From: an uncultured Candidatus Poseidoniales archaeon
Lineage (GTDB): Archaea; Thermoplasmatota; Poseidoniia; Poseidoniales; Thalassarchaeaceae
Reading direction: 5' to 3'
DNA: 62,410 bases
NCBI GenBank assembly: GCA_902625325.1
Contig: CACOAW010000009.1
Coordinates: 1-62,410, forward strand
Made by a program: the position numbers and the translations under genes. Below are positions 6,811-15,308 of this stretch, piece after piece; position 1 is the first letter of the stretch, and each line of letters opens with the position of its first letter. Below the pieces are notes generated by a model that was given only the letters and a program-made list of their open reading frames with translations, made no database searches and was not told the DNA's origin.

Positions 6811-9759
6811 CTAGCAACCCAGGCCAGTTTTCAGAGCCTCGAGGTTCTTCCTCATCAACGAAAGATAATCATCGTCACTATCAATCGGCGGTAGTTCCAT
6901 GGTGTAGAGAGTCTTAACCTCAAGTCCACTGGTCTGTTCCACTATTGCGGCAACTGCATTTGGAGAGGTGTACTCTTCCACGAAAAATACTGTGATGCCC
7001 TCTTCCTCGATTTTATCTATTACCTCGAGAATGTCGGCAGCCGATGGCTCTCCTTCTGGATCCAGGCCGTGGACGGTTACAAATTCCAAACCGTATCTCT
7101 TGGCCATGTAAGCATAGGCATTGTGATTTGCAGCAACTGTGGTCCCTGTACAGGTGCTCGTTGAACCGAATGCGGAGTCGAAGTCTGAATGTAGGGAATC
7201 CAACTGTTCTACGAATGCCGCAGCGTTCTCTGTGAAAGCAGCCTCCCCGCTTGGGAACGCTACTATTAGGGCATCTAGTACAATGCCGATTTGCTCCTTG
7301 TATGACAAAGGATCTAGCCAGCTGTGTGGGTCAAATTCGAATGCTTCCTCGCCTTCACCAGCGACAATCTCCTGATCCGAGTGTCCTTCTGTCCACATAT
7401 GGCCTGCAGCCACGCAATCAGCCTCGTTGGATTCGTAGTTCTGGTGGCTTGTTGTGTTGTGGCAACCTCCTCCTACGTGATCGCCATGATCATCACCCTC
7501 GATCCACATGTGACCTGCAGCCACGCAATCAGCCTCGTTGGATTCGTAGTTCTGGTGGTCTGTTAGGTTGTGGCATACTCCTTCGTGGTGGTCATCGTGA
7601 TCGCCATGGTCGCCATGGTCACCATGGTCACCGTGGTCACTGTGCCCACCCTCGCCCATCAGAATGAAGAATTCCACGCCCATGGGCAAAGCGAAACCGT
7701 AATCACCCTCTTCCTCTATGTGAATAGTGGCATAACCAACTGGGCCATCGTGCTTTGCGTGTTCTTCGTGACCATCTCCCATAAGCTCGATGAATGCAGA
7801 TAGTTCTGATATGTTCAGTAGTCGGTTACCATCGACATCTGACATGTTGAACATCTCCATCAGGACTTCCTCCTCATCGTGGTGTTCGCCATGGTCGTCG
7901 TGGTCGTCGTGGTCGTCGTGGTCGTCGTGGTCGTCATCCTCGATAATCCATCCATTCCAAAACTCATCCCAAGAGATGTTGCTGTCGTTATTCGCATCGA
8001 AATGCTCCATGACCGTACCTGGCGTCATTTCTACGTAATCTTCCTCGAACTCCTCTACGAGTTCCATGAAGGCCATCAGTTCTGACATGTTCAGTAGTTG
8101 GTTACCATCGACATCTGACATGTTGAACATCTCCATGAGAACTTCCTCCTCATCGTGGTCGTCGTGGTCGTCGTGGTCATCGTGATCATCCTCAGTCACG
8201 TTTTCCTCATCGTGGTGTTCGCCATGGTCGTCATCCTCTGCAGTCCAAGCGGCCCAAATCTCATCCCATGAGAGATTGCTGTCATTGTTGGTGTCAAAGC
8301 TCTCCATGGCCTCCTCTGCAGTCATGTGATCTTCGTGGTCATCGTGATCGCCATGGTCGCCATGGTCGTCGTGGTCGCCATGGTCGTCGTGATCGCCATG
8401 GTCGTCGTGGCCGAGCGCATCGGCTCCTTCCTGAGCGATGGGCTCTATTGGATTTCCAGCAGAATCATGAAGGTAATGTTGGTCACGCTCAAATTCAGTT
8501 GGTACGTGCTGGGCATACATTGCCAGTCCAGAAATTCCAGCCGTTTCAATCGTGAAGGTAGAGTCGTCACCCGAACCGACGTGCAGTTCGAAGCATGATC
8601 CCGCTGTGTCAATTGAGGACATAGTCTCGCCGTCTTCCACTATTGTGCATGAATCACCTTCGATCAAGGCTTCTACCCCATTTTCTAGTGCGTGCATTGT
8701 TGCCTCAGTCGGAGTGTCAGTCGGGATTAGGACAAGGCGCATGGTAGGGTCGGCGTATGCTCCGTCAACTTTCTGCATCGTCCATGTGTGAGTTGAATCG
8801 CTCATCGAGAACATTCCAGCCCACTCGAATGGTCCAGCACCGTGACCGTGGTCATGGTGATGATGGGCGTGCCCACCAGGCATCTGCAGAGCTACCATGT
8901 TGAAATCGTGAATATCCTCGGATTCGAATTCTATTACGTGTTCTCCCTCTTCTAGGTGGAAAATCATGATAACTGTCCCTGTTGGGCATCCTGCTGGGTT
9001 CTCAATCGTCTGTTCGGCAGCAGCATGATTGTGACCATCATGGTGATCTTCGTGGTCATCGTGGTCGTCGTGGTCTCCATGGTCATCGTGGTCATCGTGG
9101 TCTCCATGGTCATCGTGGTCGTCGTGATCCTCCTCATCACTTTCGGGGATTGTCAGCGAATGTGCCACGCGCTCTGCATGAATCTCCACCTCTCCAGCGT
9201 GTGACTCCTCGTCTGCAAGGATAACTGGTTCGTATGGGCCCTCCGACATGGTCTCACACAGGTCTTCGATCAATATGGACCCGTAATCCAACGAAACCTC
9301 TCCTGAGGGCATTGCATGGGTCTGAATTGCGGTCGGCGCATTGTTACCCAGGGCATCCATTGTCACATCGACCCATGGTTCCAGGTTCAATCCGTGATAG
9401 AAGAACAGGTCTGCATCCATGAATGCCACATAGTCGGCCACTGTAGGCTCGAAGTCGTGAAGAGGAACGTTCTCTGGAATGAGCATCTGTACGTTTAGAT
9501 GCTCGCCCCCTACTGCGGATACTAGTTGCTCTATATGATAAGTCGAAACTAGAACATCTCCAAGAATCTGCACCTCTGCGGTCCCGTTATCCAATGTTGT
9601 CCCGTTTTCCACCGCGGTGTTGTTTTCGTTCATCGAATCGTCAAGCTCTTCTTCAATTAAGTCTTCGATCTCTTCCACTGCTTCGTCCTCAAGACATCCT
9701 GCGACGCTCGAGAAGATCAGCAACAAGCTCGCCAAAATTGCCATTCTACCGTTGTTCAT
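6811..9759 (-). CDS. znuA: Giant ZnuA-like zinc-binding lipoprotein with His/Asp-rich EF-hand insert
   Basis: 982 residues against about 310 for ordinary ZnuA. A lipobox VAGC puts the lipid anchor at Cys22. The cluster A-I binding-protein halves are intact: N-lobe with LHDFEP (His101), then C-lobe with FDPHSWLDP (His812), AANHNAYAYMA (His879) and FFVEEYTSPN (Glu928). Between His101 and His812 lies a ~640-residue insert made of dozens of HD/HG/DH units, a Cys-containing beta domain (about 255-425, with HAHHHHDHGHG), four canonical EF-hand loops (489-500, 549-560, 588-599, 641-652) and two near-identical Cys/His repeats (about 729-755 and 766-792). ATG 9759 is chosen because a TTAAATA box at 9783-9789 predicts a near-leaderless mRNA; GTG 9768 is possible. 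It acts outside the membrane, delivering metal to ZnuB. Confidence 0.9.
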   Translation of the reverse strand: MNNGRMAILASLLLIFSSVAGCLEDEAVEEIEDLIEEELDDSMNENNTAVENGTTLDNGTAEVQILGDVLVSTYHIEQLVSAVGGEHLNVQMLIPENVPLHDFEPTVADYVAFMDADLFFYHGLNLEPWVDVTMDALGNNAPTAIQTHAMPSGEVSLDYGSILIEDLCETMSEGPYEPVILADEESHAGEVEIHAERVAHSLTIPESDEEDHDDHDDHGDHDDHDDHGDHDDHDDHEDHHDGHNHAAAEQTIENPAGCPTGTVIMIFHLEEGEHVIEFESEDIHDFNMVALQMPGGHAHHHHDHGHGAGPFEWAGMFSMSDSTHTWTMQKVDGAYADPTMRLVLIPTDTPTEATMHALENGVEALIEGDSCTIVEDGETMSSIDTAGSCFELHVGSGDDSTFTIETAGISGLAMYAQHVPTEFERDQHYLHDSAGNPIEPIAQEGADALGHDDHGDHDDHGDHDDHGDHGDHDDHEDHMTAEEAMESFDTNNDSNLSWDEIWAAWTAEDDDHGEHHDEENVTEDDHDDHDDHDDHDEEEVLMEMFNMSDVDGNQLLNMSELMAFMELVEEFEEDYVEMTPGTVMEHFDANNDSNISWDEFWNGWIIEDDDHDDHDDHDDHDDHGEHHDEEEVLMEMFNMSDVDGNRLLNISELSAFIELMGDGHEEHAKHDGPVGYATIHIEEEGDYGFALPMGVEFFILMGEGGHSDHGDHGDHGDHGDHDDHHEGVCHNLTDHQNYESNEADCVAAGHMWIEGDDHGDHVGGGCHNTTSHQNYESNEADCVAAGHMWTEGHSDQEIVAGEGEEAFEFDPHSWLDPLSYKEQIGIVLDALIVAFPSGEAAFTENAAAFVEQLDSLHSDFDSAFGSTSTCTGTTVAANHNAYAYMAKRYGLEFVTVHGLDPEGEPSAADILEVIDKIEEEGITVFFVEEYTSPNAVAAIVEQTSGLEVKTLYTMELPPIDSDDDYLSLMRKNLEALKTGLGC

Positions 9760-9782
9760 AATCCGCACCGGCTGATAATATC

Positions 9783-9789
9783 TATTTAA
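9783..9789 (-). promoter_or_regulatory. TATA-box candidate for znuACB
   Basis: TTAAATA on the minus strand, centred about 26 bases before the ATG at 9759, the spacing expected for a leaderless archaeal transcript. Confidence 0.45.
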
Positions 9790-9795
9790 TTTAGT

Positions 9796-9806
9796 CTAAT
9801 AATTAG
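9796..9806. promoter_or_regulatory. Perfect palindrome in the znuA/nikR-like divergent promoter
   Basis: CTAATAATTAG is an 11-base perfect inverted repeat (5+1+5) lying just upstream of the znuA TATA candidate in the 89-base divergent region. It may be a second operator half or chance in AT-rich DNA. Confidence 0.3.
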
Positions 9807-9808
9807 GT

Positions 9809-9833
9809 TATTCAAAATTATTATTAGTGAATA
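9809..9833. promoter_or_regulatory. Candidate operator: TATTCA-N13-TGAATA
   Basis: Inverted repeat with 6-base arms and a 13-base spacer, 16 bases before the regulator ATG and about 50 before znuA. NikR-type proteins bind widely spaced dyads (E. coli NikR uses GTATGA-N16-TCATAC), so the geometry suits the adjacent regulator. Binding is inferred. Confidence 0.45.
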
Positions 9834-9848
9834 GCAGTTCTCGTGTTC

Positions 9849-10280
9849 ATGACACAGATAATATCCTTCAGCGCGGACACAGATTTCGCTAAAGATCTGG
9901 ACAATATGATTTCCAAGTCCGGCTACAGCAACCGAAGCCGTTTCATTCGAGATGCATCGCTATTCTATGCTGAGATGCAGCAGAGAGGGGACTTGGAGAA
10001 TATGGATGGGGAACTGACAATCGAGGGGCATCTAGTCGTTTATTACCAGCATGACCATGGAGATAGTCAGAGGCTTTTGGACCTGCGGCACTCCGAACTA
10101 ATCGAGGTGGCATCATACAGTCATAGCAGTCTCAAGCACAGCCACTCGTGCGTTGACGTTCTTCAGGTAAAGGGCAAAGCTGCTAACATCAGGTCCGTGA
10201 TATCCCGCCTCAATAATACCCCTCACGTGGACAAGGTTTCTTTCATCATCGCCCCGATGCGTGAGGATGGATGCTGCTAA
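9849..10280 (+). CDS. NikR-like ribbon-helix-helix metal regulator
   Basis: 143 residues. An N-terminal ribbon-helix-helix DNA-binding domain (1-45, with GYSNRSRFIRDA) is followed by the ACT-like metal domain of NikR (about 58-137). If aligned to E. coli NikR, His81, His92 and Cys101 match ligands H76, H87 and C95, while the H89 position is Ser94. Extra histidines occur at 97 and 99 and the C-terminus ends GCC. The ligand set therefore looks altered. Divergent placement from znuACB suggests it represses zinc uptake instead of nickel uptake. ATG 9849 fits the family start; GTG 9843 adds two residues. Confidence 0.8.
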   Translation: MTQIISFSADTDFAKDLDNMISKSGYSNRSRFIRDASLFYAEMQQRGDLENMDGELTIEGHLVVYYQHDHGDSQRLLDLRHSELIEVASYSHSSLKHSHSCVDVLQVKGKAANIRSVISRLNNTPHVDKVSFIIAPMREDGCC

Positions 10281-10340
10281 TCGTTTTTCGAGTATCGATT
10301 ACAACGAGGCATTCAAGGGGCTGCTCCTTGACCGACCGTC

Positions 10341-12083
10341 GTGCAAATACCCCCAGAGCTCAAATCCATGCTTGGTGGAGGCATGGGTCCGACTAAGCAG
10401 AAGGCCGCTCGTCTGGTAGTTGACCTGGCATCTACTGCTGGAGCTACAGAGTTCATCCGAGTAGACAACGCCCACGTTTCTGGAGTGAGTGTGATTACCG
10501 GGGGGCATGGTCTTCGGAGATTCCTCTCAGACCTCTCTGGAGACCCCAATGGAGTGGTCTCGATACCCACGACATTGAACTCGGCAGGCTGCGATCATGA
10601 GAAGTTGGACGAGATGGGGATCGATTACCCAGACTTCCTGGAACAGCAGTTCGAGATTGTCCAAGCATACTCAGGACTGGGAATTGAGGCCACTCTTTCC
10701 TGTACTCCCTATGACCGGGGAATAGAGAGTTCGGAAGGCATCGGATCTTGGGCAGAGTCCAACGCAGTATGCTTCTCTAACTCCTACACTTCTCTGGTGA
10801 CGAACAGAGAATCCGGGCTCTCGGCTCTTGCCACAGCCCTAACCGGATGGGCCCCAAAGTGGGGGTTGCATATCGAGTCAAACAGGAGGCCGAACATATT
10901 GGTTAACGTCGAAGCAAAGATGTCCAACGTCACCGATTGGAGCATAATGGGGGATTGGATAGGGAAGCAGATAATGCCCACCTGGAATCTTCCATGGGGG
11001 CCCATGCCAAGGTTCGTGGGCCTCCCTCGGGCGAACTTCGAGATGCAAAAGGCACTGACTGCCTCAGCAGCCAATTACGGCTGCCCGATGCTCTGGGCCG
11101 ATGGGATTACTCCGGATGCTCCGCTCGTCGAAGAATTCCAGGGAGAGCTCAATTTCACAGATGAAGATCTTGAGGGGAGATATCGCGAACTGTCTCCCAA
11201 GGGGAAGGTGGATTTGGTCGTGATTGGTTGCCCGCAGGCAAGCGTAGGGGAGGCAAGGGAGACTGCAGCAGCGGTCAGGGCGAGGATGGAGCTTGGAGAG
11301 GCGATACCAAATAACAGACTCTGGCTCTTCATGAGCTCCTATAATTACGACCTGATTTCATTAGATGGGACTTTAGACATACTGCAGGAGGCCGGTGCTT
11401 TGGTTCTGAGGGACACTTGCCCGGAGGTGACTCCGTACAACCGTTCCAAGTACAACCACCTACTCACAAACTCTCTCAAGGCGGAGCACTACCTTACTAG
11501 CGGCCTGAACCGCATTCCCACTAGCGTAGCACCCATCATGGAATGCGTGGCTCACGCCTTCGACGAGTCTCTAATTGACGCCCCGCGCCCTGAATTAGAA
11601 AGTCAACATGCTTCACCCATGCACACGGCAAAGACACTCCAGGAATCTCCATTCTCAACCACCGGAAAGGGAATTCCAAGCCAGTCTGAATGGGAGGTAT
11701 CTGGGAGGGCCCTAGTGACGGACGTCCCAATTACATATCTGGGATACGTGAACAGAGATACTGGGGTTATCGAGGAACCTGGACACCCACTTGACGGCAT
11801 CCCAATCCGGGATACGGTGCTAATCTACCCAAAGGGCTCTGGGTCGACCGTAGCACCATTTGTGTTGATGGGCCTGATATATACAGGATTCGGGCCTAAA
11901 GCAATATTGAACAGAGACGTTTGCCCACTCACTCTTCCGGCAGCATCCCTGTTGGGAGTCCCTTACGCGCACGGCTTCGAGGAGGATCCAACATTGGGGG
12001 TGAACACCGGAGACGTGGTTTCTCTGGGCCTCTCATCCGGGATAGTTTCTCTGAAGGTGGAATCTAGGCATACCGAGGTTTGA
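10341..12083 (+). CDS. Aconitase X, fused large and small subunits (phosphomevalonate dehydratase)
   Basis: 580 residues, GTG start. The large AcnX (DUF521) part covers about 1-430, with cysteines placed as Fe-S ligands in SCTPY (Cys121), IGCPQAS (Cys297) and RDTCPE (Cys360). The swivelling small domain (DUF126) follows at about 440-575 (GRALVTDVPITYLG, then PKGSGSTVAP). In most archaea the two are separate proteins that dehydrate (R)-5-phosphomevalonate to trans-anhydromevalonate 5-phosphate in the modified mevalonate pathway. HMG-CoA reductase is also in this window, which agrees with that role. A proline-metabolism AcnX is the alternative. It appears cytoplasmic. Confidence 0.85.
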   Translation: MQIPPELKSMLGGGMGPTKQKAARLVVDLASTAGATEFIRVDNAHVSGVSVITGGHGLRRFLSDLSGDPNGVVSIPTTLNSAGCDHEKLDEMGIDYPDFLEQQFEIVQAYSGLGIEATLSCTPYDRGIESSEGIGSWAESNAVCFSNSYTSLVTNRESGLSALATALTGWAPKWGLHIESNRRPNILVNVEAKMSNVTDWSIMGDWIGKQIMPTWNLPWGPMPRFVGLPRANFEMQKALTASAANYGCPMLWADGITPDAPLVEEFQGELNFTDEDLEGRYRELSPKGKVDLVVIGCPQASVGEARETAAAVRARMELGEAIPNNRLWLFMSSYNYDLISLDGTLDILQEAGALVLRDTCPEVTPYNRSKYNHLLTNSLKAEHYLTSGLNRIPTSVAPIMECVAHAFDESLIDAPRPELESQHASPMHTAKTLQESPFSTTGKGIPSQSEWEVSGRALVTDVPITYLGYVNRDTGVIEEPGHPLDGIPIRDTVLIYPKGSGSTVAPFVLMGLIYTGFGPKAILNRDVCPLTLPAASLLGVPYAHGFEEDPTLGVNTGDVVSLGLSSGIVSLKVESRHTEV

Positions 12084-12107
12084 TGGCATCCACTCCATGC
12101 AAGCCCC

Positions 12108-14234
12108 ATGGCAACGCGTCCCGATCCGGAACCATGCAGGGAACAAGACCTAGGTCTATTCGAGATAATACAGAGGGACGGTGCTGCAAGAATCGGTAAG
12201 CTACACACTAAACACGGCATGGTCACTACTCCTATGCTGCTTCCAGTTATCAATCCGAATCTGCGAACTATCGAACCAAGGGAGATGTGGGACAAGTATG
12301 GGATAGAGGCCCTGATAACCAACTCCTACGTTATCTGGAAGCATGAGGACCTGAAATCTCAGGCACTTTCGAATGGGATCCACTCACTACTGGACTTCCC
12401 AGGGGCAGTAATAACTGACTCAGGAACATTCCAGTCATATGTCTACGGAGACGTGGAGGTTGGCCCAGAAGAGATAGTGTCCTTTCAGAGGGATATGGGC
12501 GTGGATGTAGGAACGATGCTCGATGTATTCGGAAGACCTGACATGTCTAGAGATGAGTTGGAACACGCAGTTTCAGAGACCGCCAATCGCTCAGAAATCT
12601 CACTTTCCGCAGCAGGCCCGGACATGCAGTTAAACGGACCAATACAAGGGGGCACTCACGCAGACCTCAGGGACGAGTCATCTCTCCTGATGGGTTCGGC
12701 AGAGGTGGACGGTAAGAGATTCGCAATCCATCCGATAGGGGGGATCGTGCCTCTGATGGAACAACAGAGGTACAAGGAACTTTTCGAGATTCTACTGGCA
12801 TCCAAAGCCTCACTGCCCCCTGACAGGCCAGTTCATTTCTTCGGTTGCGGCCACCCTCTCCTCTTCCCTATGTCAATAGCTCTGGGAGTGGACATCTTCG
12901 ATAGCGCCGCCTATGCGATTTTCGCCAGGGACGACAGACTCCTGACCCCTGAGGGTACCGTAAAACTAGACGATTTGGAGGAGTGGCCGTTCCACTCACA
13001 TGCCCTTTATTCCAAGACCCCGAAAAGTGTCAGGGCCATGTCTCATGAAGATCGCTCTAGAATTCTGGCCGAGCATAATCTCGAAGTTACCCAGGCCGAG
13101 CTAGCAAAGTGCAGAGAAGCAGTAAGGAAGGGCACGATATGGGAGCTGGCAGAGAGGAGGAGCCACTCCTCCCCTTACCTTAGGGAGGCCTTCGTGTGGC
13201 TGCAGGATCAACTGGACGACCCCGATGATGGACCGGTCGGGGAGTCAGTGTTGCGGATGATAGCATCCAGCAACCCTCTGAGGAGTGGTGGAGAGCAGCT
13301 TGGAGAGGAAATCGAGTACAGGCCGCACATCCTCCACATTCAGGCTCTTCTAGCCACTCGATGGAGGGTCCCGGGATCATGGTGGGACTCCAGTGCTGGC
13401 CCTGCAGAGCGAGTACTCCTGCTCGAGGGAACCTCTCCTCCTTGGCGTAACAAGAAGAGCGCTCTGATTGAGCACCTGTCTAGGGAGCCGAGGACCGTGG
13501 TTATGATTTCCACTCCCATAGGGCCCATACCATACTCTCTGGAGGATTTATCTCCATGGTGCCATCTGACCGGTCCAGACGGGATTTGGCAACCAATCTC
13601 CGATGACCACGAGATCCGTGATGCTCTTGATGAACTGGGCCTATCCCAACTTCCTCTAACGAGGATAACTCCTGAAGACGATTTAGACGAGATTCCCGAT
13701 TCAGAGGATATCAGAGACTGGCTCGATCGGTGTTCAATCGTCGACAAACTGTCCGTTCTTTGCTCGATTCACCCATTGGATGCTTGCAAGATGACGGATG
13801 AGATGACCTGTCGGAGGTCCAGAACGGATAGGGTCGTCAACGTAAGTTCTGGAGACTCACACATCTTATCACCCAGACTGACAGATGGGGGAATCTCGCT
13901 CACCGTCGAGGGAGCCTCGATAGCCAACGACTTGAATGCCTCACCAACCCCAGAGTTCGGGAAAACGGAGGATGATTCAGATTTCTCAGGAATTCCAAGG
14001 GTGTGTATCGTTGACGATGCAATACCATTCGTTGGAAAGGGCAGGAATGTAATGCACGGTTACATCTTAGGCGCAGACTCACACATTATCCCCGGACAAC
14101 CGTGCCTAGTCGTCGACTCGAAAGGGACACTGGTCGCTCATGGAACTCCATTGACTTCCCATCTGGAGATGCAGTTCCTAAGGAAGGGAATCGCTGTCAA
14201 AGTCAGGGATGGGGCGTTCAAGCAAGGCCAGTAA
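12108..14234 (+). CDS. tgtA: Archaeosine tRNA-guanine transglycosylase (ArcTGT)
   Basis: 708 residues. The TGT barrel spans about 15-340 with TDSGTFQS (Asp104), MLDVFGRPD (137-145) and DIFDSAAYA (Asp262/Asp265), the catalytic aspartate regions that exchange guanine-15 of tRNA for preQ0. A middle domain (about 400-600) and C-terminal PUA RNA-binding domain (about 625-705) complete the archaeal architecture. The structural zinc site is odd: the usual CxCxxC following the LTPEGT segment is replaced by PFHSHALYS (294-302), while the downstream His of AEHNL (His323) is kept. It starts 24 bases after the aconitase-X stop, so a common transcript is likely. Confidence 0.85.
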   Translation: MATRPDPEPCREQDLGLFEIIQRDGAARIGKLHTKHGMVTTPMLLPVINPNLRTIEPREMWDKYGIEALITNSYVIWKHEDLKSQALSNGIHSLLDFPGAVITDSGTFQSYVYGDVEVGPEEIVSFQRDMGVDVGTMLDVFGRPDMSRDELEHAVSETANRSEISLSAAGPDMQLNGPIQGGTHADLRDESSLLMGSAEVDGKRFAIHPIGGIVPLMEQQRYKELFEILLASKASLPPDRPVHFFGCGHPLLFPMSIALGVDIFDSAAYAIFARDDRLLTPEGTVKLDDLEEWPFHSHALYSKTPKSVRAMSHEDRSRILAEHNLEVTQAELAKCREAVRKGTIWELAERRSHSSPYLREAFVWLQDQLDDPDDGPVGESVLRMIASSNPLRSGGEQLGEEIEYRPHILHIQALLATRWRVPGSWWDSSAGPAERVLLLEGTSPPWRNKKSALIEHLSREPRTVVMISTPIGPIPYSLEDLSPWCHLTGPDGIWQPISDDHEIRDALDELGLSQLPLTRITPEDDLDEIPDSEDIRDWLDRCSIVDKLSVLCSIHPLDACKMTDEMTCRRSRTDRVVNVSSGDSHILSPRLTDGGISLTVEGASIANDLNASPTPEFGKTEDDSDFSGIPRVCIVDDAIPFVGKGRNVMHGYILGADSHIIPGQPCLVVDSKGTLVAHGTPLTSHLEMQFLRKGIAVKVRDGAFKQGQ

Positions 14235-14312
14235 GGGAAACTTTCCGGGGATTCATTCAAGTGATTGTCGCACGACCAAGGGTCTGCTCCCAGAGGGAGT
14301 CGGGGCTAGATA

Positions 14313-15308
14313 ATGTCAGACGAAGAACTCCTCGGAGATACGCCGATAATCTCCACGAGGGGCCTTAGGAAGATGTATGGCCCTCACCTGGCGCTGGACG
14401 ACATCAACCTCGAGATAAAAAAGGGGGCAATAGGGATACTAGGGCCTAACGGTGCTGGGAAATCGACTCTCTTCAAGTGCCTACTCGGTCTCATAACGAC
14501 CACTTCCGGAGAGGGGACCGTCCTCGGTCACGACATCAGGACACAAGGCGAGATGATCAGATCCAGGATAGGATACATGCCGGAATACAATGCCCTTGAC
14601 CCGAATCTCTTTGCAATCGACCAAGTCAGGTACTCGGGAGAGCTTCTCGGGATGAACACTAAGCATGCCACACAGAGGGCGCACGAGGTCCTCGAGTACG
14701 TAGGCCTGAAGGACCAGAGGTACAGGAAAATAGAGACGTTCAGCACGGGGATGCTCCAAGCAACAAAGCTGGCATGCGCCCTGATCCATGACCCAGACAT
14801 ACTGATCTGCGACGAGCCAACCAATGGATTGGACCAGAGGGCTCGCTCATTCATGTTGCAGACCCTGAACAGGACCGTCAGAGAAGGCAATAGATCGGTT
14901 CTGATGAGCAGTCATGTGATGGACGACGTACAGGACCTATGCCAAAGCATAGTGATGATTCACAAGGGTAGAATCGTGGTCCAGAGAAGCATAGAGGAAC
15001 TCGTAGAACAAGTGGACAAGGAGGTCGAGATGGTGATATGGGGAGGGGCTAGCAAGATGGAGTATGAGCTGAACTCGATGGGCCTGGAACTAAGGCGTCT
15101 CGGAAGGGTGATTCGAGTCAAGGTAACTAGTGAGAAAACGATCGACCAGATTCTCCAAGCGGCGGTTTCAGCAGGAGTCCAAGTTCGCCAGATGAAAGAA
15201 TACGAACCAGACCTGGAAGACATCTTCTTGCTTGTGATGGACAAGTTGGGCTCTCAGATTAAGGGAACTGGGGACCTGATGACTCCCGAGCATACAGGAG
15301 GAGTTTGA
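14313..15308 (+). CDS. ABC transporter ATP-binding protein (exporter type)
   Basis: 331 residues. Walker A GPNGAGKST, Walker B ILICDEP and the switch SSHVMDD are visible; the signature region reads FSTGMLQ instead of LSGGQ, common in ABC-2 drug/lipid exporters. The C-terminal ~95 residues form the regulatory extension of CcmA/YhaQ-type ATPases. It opens a coupled four-gene operon. The next start lies directly after its stop. Confidence 0.85.
   Translation: MSDEELLGDTPIISTRGLRKMYGPHLALDDINLEIKKGAIGILGPNGAGKSTLFKCLLGLITTTSGEGTVLGHDIRTQGEMIRSRIGYMPEYNALDPNLFAIDQVRYSGELLGMNTKHATQRAHEVLEYVGLKDQRYRKIETFSTGMLQATKLACALIHDPDILICDEPTNGLDQRARSFMLQTLNRTVREGNRSVLMSSHVMDDVQDLCQSIVMIHKGRIVVQRSIEELVEQVDKEVEMVIWGGASKMEYELNSMGLELRRLGRVIRVKVTSEKTIDQILQAAVSAGVQVRQMKEYEPDLEDIFLLVMDKLGSQIKGTGDLMTPEHTGGV

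Noticed and set aside
7880-9130. CRISPR or satellite-like short repeats
   Set aside because: The repetition is codon-phased HD/HG/DD coding sequence inside an intact gene, with no spacers.
7044-9422. Several plus-strand open frames rich in Arg/His or Val (for example around 7251-7667, 8268-8555, 8982-9224)
   Set aside because: They are the antisense of the GAT/CAC-rich repeats of the giant ZnuA gene; their low-complexity content follows directly from the repeats.
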